From Flavobacterium tyrosinilyticum (GTDB lineage: Bacteria > Bacteroidota > Bacteroidia > Flavobacteriales > Flavobacteriaceae), in NCBI RefSeq assembly GCF_023656565.1, contig NZ_JAMOKG010000001.1:1691383-1755382 (forward strand): a stretch of DNA of 64,000 bases. The letters run 5' to 3'. Numbering within the stretch: the first letter of the stretch is position 1; the number at the start of each line of letters is the position of its first letter. Positions 26,839 to 35,261 of this stretch are shown in pieces. The position numbers and the translations under genes are program-made. The notes under the pieces were generated by a model that was not told the DNA's origin, searched no databases, and worked only from the letters and a program-made list of their open reading frames with translations.

Positions 26839-27921
26839 ATGGAAAATAAGAAAGAAATGAGAAAGTGGTTAGAAGATTTCAATTTAAATCACCCACTTGT
26901 GATAGCTGGACCTTGTAGTGCAGAAACTGAAGATCAGGTTTTGAAAATCGCTCACGAATTAAAAGATTCAAAAGTTAGCGTTTTCAGAGCAGGAATCTGG
27001 AAACCAAGAACTCGTCCAGGAGGATTTGAAGGTGTTGGTGAAATCGGATTAAAATGGTTGCAAAAAGCAAAAGCTGAAACTGGTTTATTAATGGGAACTG
27101 AAGTAGCAACTGCAGCTCACTGTAAATTAGCTTTAGAACACGATATCGACGTTTTATGGGTTGGTGCACGTACCACTGCAAACCCATTCGCAGTTCAAGA
27201 AATTGCTGATACGTTGAAAGGTACAGATAAAATTGTTTTGGTTAAAAACCCAGTAAACCCAGATTTAGCTTTATGGTTAGGTGGTGTTGAGCGTTTACAT
27301 ATGGCTGGAATCGAGAAATTAGGAGTTATCCACAGAGGTTTCTCTACTTACGAAAAAACAAAATACAGAAATATTCCAGAATGGCAGATTGCGATCGAAT
27401 TGCAAAATAAATTCCCTGATTTACCATTAATCATCGATCCATCTCACATTACTGGAGATCGTAAAATGATTTTTGAAGTAACGCAAGAGGCTTTAGATTT
27501 GAACTACGATGGTATGATTATCGAAACGCACTACGATCCAGACAATGCTTGGTCTGATGCTGCGCAACAAGTAACTCCAGATTCTTTGAAACAAATCATT
27601 AAAGATTTGACGATTAGAAAAACAGATGATACTACAGACGAGTACAGCCAAAAAATGACTAAGTTAAGAGCTAACATCGACGTTTTGGATGCTAACTTAT
27701 TAGAATTGTTAGGAAAACGTATGAAAGTGGCTGACGAAATTGGTCAAGTGAAAAAAGATGCAAACGTAGCGATTCTTCAAAACAACCGTTGGAACGAAAT
27801 CTTAGGAAAAATGATTTTAGAAGGCGAGAAAAAAGGTCTTACTGAAGAGTTTGTTTTAAGAATGTTCAAAGCAATTCACCAGGAAAGTATTGGTCACCAA
27901 GAGAAAATTTTCAACGCATAA
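26839..27921 (+). CDS. Bifunctional DAHP synthase / chorismate mutase
   Basis: A 360-residue two-domain enzyme. Residues about 15-265 are a type I beta (KDO8P-synthase-like) 3-deoxy-7-phosphoheptulonate synthase, with VIAGPCSAE near residue 20, FRAGIWKPRTRPGGFEG near residue 50, and DPSHITGDR near residue 205. Residues about 270-360 are an AroQ-type chorismate mutase (MTKLRANIDVLDANLLELLGKRM, quoted in part as RANIDVLDANLLELL). The fusion is known in Bacteroidota and couples the first shikimate step to prephenate formation. It is the last gene of the operon; a terminator lies about 110 bp downstream. Confidence 0.95.
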   Translation: MENKKEMRKWLEDFNLNHPLVIAGPCSAETEDQVLKIAHELKDSKVSVFRAGIWKPRTRPGGFEGVGEIGLKWLQKAKAETGLLMGTEVATAAHCKLALEHDIDVLWVGARTTANPFAVQEIADTLKGTDKIVLVKNPVNPDLALWLGGVERLHMAGIEKLGVIHRGFSTYEKTKYRNIPEWQIAIELQNKFPDLPLIIDPSHITGDRKMIFEVTQEALDLNYDGMIIETHYDPDNAWSDAAQQVTPDSLKQIIKDLTIRKTDDTTDEYSQKMTKLRANIDVLDANLLELLGKRMKVADEIGQVKKDANVAILQNNRWNEILGKMILEGEKKGLTEEFVLRMFKAIHQESIGHQEKIFNA

Positions 27922-28028
27922 TTTTCTTTGAAACCATATAAGTGATATAAGTTAATTTAAGTTTTGAAAAAAACTTGTTATTGGGTTCAATTATATCACA
28001 CATTTAAAATTAGATTGTTTTTTATATT

Positions 28029-28066
28029 AAATCTCCATTGCTTTCGGGCTTTGGAGATTTTTTTTT
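28029..28066 (+). terminator. Intrinsic terminator of the aromatic operon
   Basis: Stem AAATCTCCA (28029-28037) with TGGAGATTT (28052-28060) and a nine-T run. Confidence 0.85.
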
Positions 28067-28120
28067 GAAAATAAGTAATATCTTCCCAACCTTTTATCGT
28101 TTTTTGTTCTCTATAACAAT

Positions 28121-31100
28121 ATGAACCTTAATTTTTGTATCATGAAATTAAAATTGTTTTCGTCTGTGCCGCGCATTTTTCAAATGAATTTGAATGTATT
28201 GTTTTTCTTTCTCATTTTCATGGGCACAAAAACTTTTGGACAAAGCCCTGAGCTTACCGTTAAAGGAGAAGAAGCTGAGAAAGTACGAATGAGTCAATTG
28301 AAAGTCAATGTGAAAATCGTTGGCAATATTGCTTACACTACAGCAGAAATGCATTTTTTTAATTCGGGAAATCGTCAAATGGAAGCAGAGCTTGTTTTTC
28401 CGTTGCCTGAAAATGTTTCGGTTTCTAGATATGCGATTGATATTAATGGAAAACTGCGAGAAGCGGTTCCGGTAAATAAAAATAAGGGGAAACAAGTTTT
28501 TGAAGCTATCGAGCACCGTCGTGTTGATCCAGGATTATTGGAAAAAGTGGATGGGAATAATTTTAAAACTAGAATTTATCCGTTAATGCCTAATGGCGAA
28601 CGAATTGTTGTTATTGGTTACGAAGAAGAACTTGCGGCTTCAGACAAAGATAATTTGGCGTATCAGCTTTTGAGCCGTTATCCTAAAAAGTTAGATAAAT
28701 TTGAAATTAATGTTTCGGTTTTAGGTGCCGCTGCAAAACCTGTTGTGACGGGAGATTCTGAAAAAGAAATTGTTTTCTCAAAATGGAATCAATCTTTTGA
28801 AGCTTCTGAAAAGAAAGAAAACTATCAGCCTGCTGAAAAATTACTTTTTAAAATTCCAATTCAGCAAGATATTCCGAGTGTTGTAATGCAGAATGCTGGT
28901 GGGCAATATTATTTTTATGGAAATAATTTTGTTGAAGGAAACAAAACTGCTAAAAAAACTCCAGCTTCAATTGGTTTGATTTGGGATAATTCTTTAAGTT
29001 GTCAGAATCGTGATCTAAAGAAAGAATTGGATTTGCTGGAAGCTTATTTTCAGAAAATAAAAAATACAAAAGTGACTTTGTATTTTCTGAATTATACTTT
29101 CGAAAAACAAAAAGAGTTCGTGATTTCGAACGGTAATTGGTCCGAATTAAAAGCAGTTTTAGAAAAAACAAAATACGATGGCGGAACTCGTTTCTCTCAA
29201 ATTAGCTTTGAAAATCAAGATGAATATTTATTTTTCTCTGACGGATTATCTTCTTTGAGTGAAAATCTTCTTCCAAAAACTAAAAAACCTGTTTATACTA
29301 TTACATCTTCTGTTTCTGCAGATTTTGCTTTTTTGAATTTTTCTTCAATGAAAACGGGAGGTAATTTTATCAATTTAAATCAGATAAATGCTGAAACGGC
29401 TTTGGATAAATTGACAAATACAAATTTGAAGTTTCTAGGCATAAAAGAGAATTTAACGGTAACCGATTTATTTCCGATGGAAGGAACTTCGGTTTCAGGG
29501 AATTTTAGTTTTTCTGGTATTTCTTTGAATCCAAAAAATGAAATTACGTTGTTATTTGGCTATGATAATGAAGTTACTTTAGAAAAGAAAATTACGCTTG
29601 ATGTAGCGGTTCAAAATTCTAATGATGTGAATGTTGAAAAACTTTGGGCGCAGAAAAAAATTGCCAATCTTGAATTGCAATACACTAAAAACGCAGATGA
29701 AATTGAGCTTCTTGGAAAGAAATTCGGGATTGTAACCAAAAACACATCATTGATTGTTCTCGAAAATGTTCGGGATTATATTATGTACGATATTTTGCCG
29801 CCAGCAGAATTACGTGCTGAATTTGATTTAATCAAAAAACAGGAACATGATGCTACATTAGCACAGCAAAAAAATAATTGGGAGAGTATTGAAAGTTATT
29901 TTGCCAGTATAAACGCTTGGTGGAAAAAAGACGTCAAATACGCAGAGCAGAAAATCGCATCTAAATATAAGTACAATAGACAAGTTCCACCGCCACCGCC
30001 ACCTCCAAATGGTAGAAGTAGAGTTAGAAATAGAGACAGAAGAGAAGCAGCTGAGACTATAAAAGGAGATCCTGATGCAGTACTGACAGTTGATGAGCCT
30101 GTTGGAAAAGGACCAGTTGCAACAGTAATTGAAGGAGATAATGCTGTATACAATACGCCTCCTCCGTCATCTGCGGCAAAAGTGGATCAGGTAAAATTTG
30201 TTTCGCCAGTTGTTGCAAAAGCAGAAGAGGTTACCGATGATGTACCAAAAATTGTTGAATTAAAAGATAAGAAAGTTGGAAGTGAGGTAATTAGGGAAGA
30301 TTCAGGTTTTACTAAATTACAAGACACAATAGCTGTAGGATACGCAACACAAAAAAAATCTGATGTTGTTGGTGCTATAGGAGAAGGTACTTCAAAAAAT
30401 AAAGATCTTTTGCAAGATTCAAATTTCAATAGAGGTTATTTAGCTGGAGATTCAAAAAAGCCTTTAATTATAGTTGATGGTCAGTTTTATGAAGGTGAAT
30501 TGACCGATTTAAAATCAGAAGATATCGAATCGGTGGATGTTTTGAAAGATGCCGCGAGAATTGCTACTTATGGTAGCAGGGGAGTAAATGGAGTTATTAT
30601 TATAACAACAAAAAAGAAGTCTTCAAATAATGGAGTCGTTCAAACAAAAAGTTGGAATCCAGATCGATTATATTTAAAAGCGTTGGCATCGGCGCCAAAA
30701 GAAAAACAATACGATTTGTATTTCGAATTGAGAAAAGCTCAGGAAAGAAATCCAAGCTTTTATTTTGATGTGGCGCACTTTTTCTACAATCAAGGAGATG
30801 TTAAGAAAGCATTGCAAATCATCAGCAATATTGCCGATTTAGGTTTAGAAAATCATCAGCTTTATAAAACATTGACTTATACTTTGAGACAATGGAAAGA
30901 TTATCAGGATGCCGTTTTTACTGCAAAACAAGTTGTAAAATGGAGATCTCACGAACCTCAGAGCTTAAGAGATTATGCTTTGGCGCTTGAAGATGCCGGA
31001 AAATATCAAGAAGCATTTGATGAATTGGTAAAATCGCTTGAAGTGAATTATTATGGAGAAATGAGCGGACAATACGAAGGTATTGAAGATATTGTTTTAA

Positions 31101-31540
31101 TGGATATTAATCGATTAATAACGGCACATCCAGGATTGAAAACAGGCAAATTAGAAAAAAAATACCTTGCTAAAATGCCGGTTGATATTAGAATTATTAT
31201 GAATTGGAACCAAATGGATGTCGATTTGGATTTGCATGTTATCGAACCAACTGGTGAAGAGTGTTATTACAGTCATAAAAGTACTGCAATTGGCGGGAGA
31301 TTCTCAAAAGATTTCACGCAAGGCTACGGCCCAGAGCAATATATCATCAGAAATACGGTGAAAGGGAAATATCAAATCAAGACTAATTATTTTGGCGAAA
31401 GCGAATTAACCGAAAATGGCCCAGCAACAATTATGGTTGAAATTTATACCACAAAAGCGGGTAAAGTATCGAGAACTTTAAAAACAATTCAGCTAGGAAA
31501 AGTAAAAGAGAATGAAACTTTAGCCGAAATAGTTTGGTAA
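28121..31540 (+). CDS. VIT-domain protein with an internal TonB plug-like segment
   Basis: An 1139-residue exported protein. An N-terminal signal segment (LNVLFFFLIFMGTKTFGQ) is followed by a VIT domain at about residues 40-170 (MHFFNSGNRQMEAELVFPLP, GKQVFEAIEHRRVDPG). A von Willebrand A-like region, degenerate in its metal site, follows to about residue 450. A PPPPPPPNG linker lies near residue 625. An insert near residues 768-833 reads KPLIIVDGQFYEGEL, then DIESVDVLKDAARIATYGSRG and VNGVIIITTKK, which is the signature of a TonB-receptor plug with no barrel after it. TPR-like repeats follow, then a C-terminal DUF2135 domain from about residue 1020 (DVDLDLHVIEPTGEECYYSHK). A later in-frame ATG at 28142 is an equally good start. 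Confidence 0.88.
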   Translation: MNLNFCIMKLKLFSSVPRIFQMNLNVLFFFLIFMGTKTFGQSPELTVKGEEAEKVRMSQLKVNVKIVGNIAYTTAEMHFFNSGNRQMEAELVFPLPENVSVSRYAIDINGKLREAVPVNKNKGKQVFEAIEHRRVDPGLLEKVDGNNFKTRIYPLMPNGERIVVIGYEEELAASDKDNLAYQLLSRYPKKLDKFEINVSVLGAAAKPVVTGDSEKEIVFSKWNQSFEASEKKENYQPAEKLLFKIPIQQDIPSVVMQNAGGQYYFYGNNFVEGNKTAKKTPASIGLIWDNSLSCQNRDLKKELDLLEAYFQKIKNTKVTLYFLNYTFEKQKEFVISNGNWSELKAVLEKTKYDGGTRFSQISFENQDEYLFFSDGLSSLSENLLPKTKKPVYTITSSVSADFAFLNFSSMKTGGNFINLNQINAETALDKLTNTNLKFLGIKENLTVTDLFPMEGTSVSGNFSFSGISLNPKNEITLLFGYDNEVTLEKKITLDVAVQNSNDVNVEKLWAQKKIANLELQYTKNADEIELLGKKFGIVTKNTSLIVLENVRDYIMYDILPPAELRAEFDLIKKQEHDATLAQQKNNWESIESYFASINAWWKKDVKYAEQKIASKYKYNRQVPPPPPPPNGRSRVRNRDRREAAETIKGDPDAVLTVDEPVGKGPVATVIEGDNAVYNTPPPSSAAKVDQVKFVSPVVAKAEEVTDDVPKIVELKDKKVGSEVIREDSGFTKLQDTIAVGYATQKKSDVVGAIGEGTSKNKDLLQDSNFNRGYLAGDSKKPLIIVDGQFYEGELTDLKSEDIESVDVLKDAARIATYGSRGVNGVIIITTKKKSSNNGVVQTKSWNPDRLYLKALASAPKEKQYDLYFELRKAQERNPSFYFDVAHFFYNQGDVKKALQIISNIADLGLENHQLYKTLTYTLRQWKDYQDAVFTAKQVVKWRSHEPQSLRDYALALEDAGKYQEAFDELVKSLEVNYYGEMSGQYEGIEDIVLMDINRLITAHPGLKTGKLEKKYLAKMPVDIRIIMNWNQMDVDLDLHVIEPTGEECYYSHKSTAIGGRFSKDFTQGYGPEQYIIRNTVKGKYQIKTNYFGESELTENGPATIMVEIYTTKAGKVSRTLKTIQLGKVKENETLAEIVW

Positions 31541-31573
31541 AGTCTTCAAATTAAGGATATGTCTTTCAAATTT

Positions 31574-31630
31574 AAAAGGCGAAATTGCGTTGTTCCATTC
31601 TAAAAACGTAATTTTGCCTTTTATTTTTTA
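31574..31630 (+). terminator. Terminator of the VIT-domain gene
   Basis: Imperfect stem AAAAGGCGAAATTGCGTT with AACGTAATTTTGCCTTTT, followed by T-rich sequence. Confidence 0.65.
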
Positions 31631-31680
31631 GGTTTTAAAGCGTAATCTAAAATCTAAAATTTACAATCTAAAATTAAAGA

Positions 31681-32658
31681 ATGACAGGAACCGTTTATAA
31701 ATCTACAGGAAGCTGGTATACCGTAAAATCTGAAAAAGGAGATTTTGTGGAATGCCGAATGAAAGGGAAATTCAGAATAAAAGGTATTAAAAGTACCAAT
31801 CCTATTGCTGTAGGCGATATTGTTGATTATGAGTTGGATGAAACTTCAGATGCCATTACAGGAACAATTCATACTATTCACGAAAGAAAAAACTATATCG
31901 TTCGTAAATCGGTTAACTTATCGAAACAGATTCATATTATTGCTTCTAATATCGATCAGGTTTTTTTATTGATTACAATTGATAATCCGCCAACAACGAC
32001 AAGTTTTATCGATCGTTTTTTGGTTACTGCAGAAGCATACGGAATTGAAGCTATTCTTGTTTTTAATAAAATAGATACTTTAACAGAGCAGACTTTAGAC
32101 GATCAGCTTTATCTGCAGCATATTTATTCTGAAATTGGATATAAATGTCTTCGTATTTCTTCGACAGAAAACAAAGGCGTTGACAAGCTAAAAGAAATGA
32201 TGCTTGGTAAAGTAAGTATGTTTTCTGGACATTCTGGTGTTGGAAAATCAACTTTGGTTAACGCACTTGAACCGAGTCTACATTTAAAAACTTCTGTAAT
32301 TTCAGAACAAAGCAAGCAAGGACAGCACACTACAACTTTTGCTGAAATGTATGATTTGTCTTTTGATGCTCGAATTATCGATACGCCTGGAATTAAAGGT
32401 TTCGGAATTGTTGATATGGAGCCTTCAGAAATAAGCGGTTATTTTCCTGAATTCTTTAAGCTGAAAGACCAATGTAAATTTAACAACTGTTTACACAAAG
32501 AAGAACCGCATTGTGCCATAAAAGCAGCATTAGAAAAAGACGAAATTGCTTGGTCACGATATAATAGTTACTTAAAAATTCTTGAAGGCGACGAAGAGCA
32601 TTATCGTACCGATACGTATGGTGAAGATCGCGCTGCAAGTGATGAAACACGTAAGTAA
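31681..32658 (+). CDS. rsgA: Ribosome small subunit-dependent GTPase A
   Basis: Assembly factor of the 30S ribosomal subunit. The 325-residue protein has an N-terminal OB-fold, then a circularly permuted GTPase domain in which G4 (VFNKID near residue 125) precedes G1 (GHSGVGKST, residues 183-191) and G3 (DTPGIKGFG near residue 238). The C-terminal zinc site is CKFNNCLHKEEPHC. The domain order and length are normal. It stands between two intergenic gaps of more than 130 bp, so it is probably transcribed alone. Confidence 0.95.
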   Translation: MTGTVYKSTGSWYTVKSEKGDFVECRMKGKFRIKGIKSTNPIAVGDIVDYELDETSDAITGTIHTIHERKNYIVRKSVNLSKQIHIIASNIDQVFLLITIDNPPTTTSFIDRFLVTAEAYGIEAILVFNKIDTLTEQTLDDQLYLQHIYSEIGYKCLRISSTENKGVDKLKEMMLGKVSMFSGHSGVGKSTLVNALEPSLHLKTSVISEQSKQGQHTTTFAEMYDLSFDARIIDTPGIKGFGIVDMEPSEISGYFPEFFKLKDQCKFNNCLHKEEPHCAIKAALEKDEIAWSRYNSYLKILEGDEEHYRTDTYGEDRAASDETRK

Positions 32659-32803
32659 TTAAAATTCCAATTTTAAAATTCCAAATTCCAAAACAGAATA
32701 CGAGAATGATTTTATTGTAGAGACGCACTGAAGTGCATTTAACGTGTTGATTTTAAAATCTTTTTAATCATGTGTAATCTGTGGCTAAAAACAAAAGTTA
32801 AGA

Positions 32804-33256
32804 ATGAGAGTAGTTATCCAAAGAGTTTCCCAAGCATCAGTAACTGTTGAAAGTCAAAAAACGGCCGACATTCAAAAAGGTTTATTGGTTTTAGTCGGAA
32901 TAGAAGATGCCGATACACAAGAAGATATTGATTGGTTGGCTGGGAAAATCATTAAAATGAGAATTTTTGGAGATGAAAATGATATTATGAATTGTTCGGT
33001 GCAGGATATTGACGGGGATATTATTGTTGTAAGTCAGTTTACACTTCATGCATCAACTAAGAAAGGAAACCGTCCTTCTTATATAAAAGCCTCAAAACCA
33101 GATTTTGCAATTCCGACGTATGAGAATTTTGTTCAAGCAATAGAAAAAGAGTTGGGCAAGAAAGTGCAAACAGGAATTTTTGGCGCCGATATGAAAGTCA
33201 GTCTTCTCAATGACGGGCCCGTTACCATTGTAATGGATAGCAAAAACAGAGAGTAA
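32804..33256 (+). CDS. dtd: D-aminoacyl-tRNA deacylase
   Basis: Removes D-amino acids (and glycine from mischarged tRNA-Ala) as a proofreading enzyme. The 150-residue protein has the family markers MRVVIQRVSQASVTV at the start, the SQFTLHAST motif near residue 78 with the adjacent KGNRPSY, and NDGPVTIVMDS near the C-terminus, which carries the cross-subunit Gly-Pro motif. Length and order are standard. It lies 145 bp downstream of rsgA on the same strand. Confidence 0.95.
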   Translation: MRVVIQRVSQASVTVESQKTADIQKGLLVLVGIEDADTQEDIDWLAGKIIKMRIFGDENDIMNCSVQDIDGDIIVVSQFTLHASTKKGNRPSYIKASKPDFAIPTYENFVQAIEKELGKKVQTGIFGADMKVSLLNDGPVTIVMDSKNRE

Positions 33257-33271
33257 AAATATTATTAAACA

Positions 33272-33305
33272 TTTGTTAAGAATTTCTGAAAATAATATAT
33301 ATTTG
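33272..33305 (+). promoter_or_regulatory. Bacteroidota-type promoter (TTTG-N22-TATATTTG)
   Basis: TTTG at 33272-33275 and an exact TAnnTTTG box at 33298-33305, 17 bp before the first DUF3857 gene. Confidence 0.6.
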
Positions 33306-33321
33306 ACGAAAATCCCTACTA

Positions 33322-35229
33322 ATGAAAAACCTTTTTTTTGCGTTATTTTTATTCTTAACAACCCTTAATTCATTCGCCCAAAAGAGCAATTATCCTATTC
33401 TTTCTATTCCAGATAGTTTAAAACAGAACGCCAATGCTGTTATCCGTTTAGACCAAATGGATATTGTTATTGCTTCGCAAAGAAGTATGAATATTAAGAC
33501 CCAAAGAGTGGTTTCTGTTTTAAATGAAAAAGGTTTAAATGATATTGATGCATACTGTCATTACGATAAAACAACTTCAATAAAAAATATTGAAGCTATA
33601 GTTTATGATGCGTTGGGCAATGAAATTAAAAAAATCAAAAGAAAAGATTTTAAAGATCAGAGCGCTGTAGGCGGAAGTACTCTTTTTTCTGATAATCGAG
33701 TACTTTATTTAAATTATACACCCATTTCATATCCTTTTACAATTGCTTACACCAGCGAAGTTGAAACTTCAAATACGGCATTTATACCAAAATGGTATTT
33801 TATTGGAGGATATTATTTAAGTGTAGAAAAATGCGTTTTGAATGTAACTTTCCCAAAAGGATTGGGCTTTAAGAAAAAAGAGTTCCAATTTGATAACTTC
33901 AACATAACCAAAACAGCCGATACAGATACAAATCTGAGTTATACAGCAACAAATATCACGGCTCAAAAACAAGAAGATCTTAGCCCTTCTCCTTCAGATC
34001 TTTTTCCTAAAGTCATGATGGGATTAGAAAACTTTCACTTAGAAGGAGTGGACGGAAATGCTACTACTTGGGAAGCATTTGGAAAATGGTATGAAGATAA
34101 AATCTTAACCGGTACGACTGTTTTGACAGAAGAGACCAAAGCAAAAATTAAAGCATTGGTTGGAGATGAAAAAGATCCTATCAAAAAAGCTAAAATCATT
34201 TATGATTATGTACAGAAAAAATCGCGATATGTAAACATTGCAATTGGCATTGGCGGTTGGAAACCCATGCTAGCCAACGATGTTGACCGTTTAGGATATG
34301 GAGATTGCAAAGCATTGTCAAACTATACAAAAGCACTTTTACAGGTTGTAGATGTCCCATCTTATAATACTATTTTATATGGCGATCGTTACAAAGAAAA
34401 TATTCAATCTGATTTTGTTTCGATGCAAGGGAATCATATGATTTTGGCGATTCCTAATAAAGATAATTATATCTGGTTAGAATGTACGAGTCAAGACGAT
34501 CCGTTTGGATATCAAGGAACTTTTACTGACGATCGCGATGTTTTGGTTGTAAAACCTGAAGGAGGCCAAATTGTAAGAACTAAAATCTATGATGATAAAG
34601 GAAACACGCAAGTAGGTAAAGGAGTTTACACAATTGATCCAACTGGGAATTTTTCTGGCACTTTAAAAATAGCCTCTCAAGGAAGTGTGTATGCTTCTAA
34701 ATCTCGAGTAGAAACCATGCAACCAAATGAAAAAGAGGAATATTACAAAGAGTATTGGGATAATATCAACAACTTGAAACTAGGTAAAATTACTTTTACG
34801 AATGATAAAGAAAATATTCGTTTTACCGAAGATGTTCAGATAAGCGCTGTAAATTATGGAGCTATTACGGGTAACAAAATGATTTTTGTAGTCGATGCTT
34901 TCAATCAATATACAGGAAACGTAAAACGCATTAGAAACCGAAAAAATCCTTTTCAAATACAACGTGGTTTTTTAGATACCGATGAAATTGAAATCAATCT
35001 TCCAGAAGGTTTCAGTATCGAATTCCTGCCTTCCAATTATGAGCTAAAAGGCAAATTTGGCGAATACAAAACCGAAATCATTAAAAAAGACAATAATAAA
35101 CTGACTTATAAAAGATCGATGTTTTTAAATAAAGGAAAATATTCGAACAAAGAATATGACGAGTATCGCCTATTTATGGAACAAGTCTCTAGAAACGATA
35201 ACGCCAAAATAATATTAACCAAAAACTAA
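33322..35229 (+). CDS. DUF3857 / transglutaminase-like exported protein (active-site residues kept)
   Basis: A 635-residue exported protein with a signal peptide (NLFFALFLFLTTLNSFAQ). An N-terminal DUF3857 domain is followed by a transglutaminase-like domain. The predicted nucleophile is Cys329 in YGDCKALSN, and the His is His372 in QGNHMILAIP, followed by the WLECTSQDDPFG strand that can supply the acidic residue. The C-terminal part is beta-rich. The substrate is unknown; transglutaminase-like domains often act as cysteine peptidases. It is the first of three tandem DUF3857 genes. Confidence 0.88.
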   Translation: MKNLFFALFLFLTTLNSFAQKSNYPILSIPDSLKQNANAVIRLDQMDIVIASQRSMNIKTQRVVSVLNEKGLNDIDAYCHYDKTTSIKNIEAIVYDALGNEIKKIKRKDFKDQSAVGGSTLFSDNRVLYLNYTPISYPFTIAYTSEVETSNTAFIPKWYFIGGYYLSVEKCVLNVTFPKGLGFKKKEFQFDNFNITKTADTDTNLSYTATNITAQKQEDLSPSPSDLFPKVMMGLENFHLEGVDGNATTWEAFGKWYEDKILTGTTVLTEETKAKIKALVGDEKDPIKKAKIIYDYVQKKSRYVNIAIGIGGWKPMLANDVDRLGYGDCKALSNYTKALLQVVDVPSYNTILYGDRYKENIQSDFVSMQGNHMILAIPNKDNYIWLECTSQDDPFGYQGTFTDDRDVLVVKPEGGQIVRTKIYDDKGNTQVGKGVYTIDPTGNFSGTLKIASQGSVYASKSRVETMQPNEKEEYYKEYWDNINNLKLGKITFTNDKENIRFTEDVQISAVNYGAITGNKMIFVVDAFNQYTGNVKRIRNRKNPFQIQRGFLDTDEIEINLPEGFSIEFLPSNYELKGKFGEYKTEIIKKDNNKLTYKRSMFLNKGKYSNKEYDEYRLFMEQVSRNDNAKIILTKN

Positions 35230-35261
35230 CAAGTGTAACCAAAGTAAACCAAAAATTACCA

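Noticed and set aside
29896..30153. Antisense frame with a Gly-rich run opposite the VIT gene
   Set aside because: It is the mirror of the PPPPPPP linker codons on the plus strand; a shadow of the real gene.
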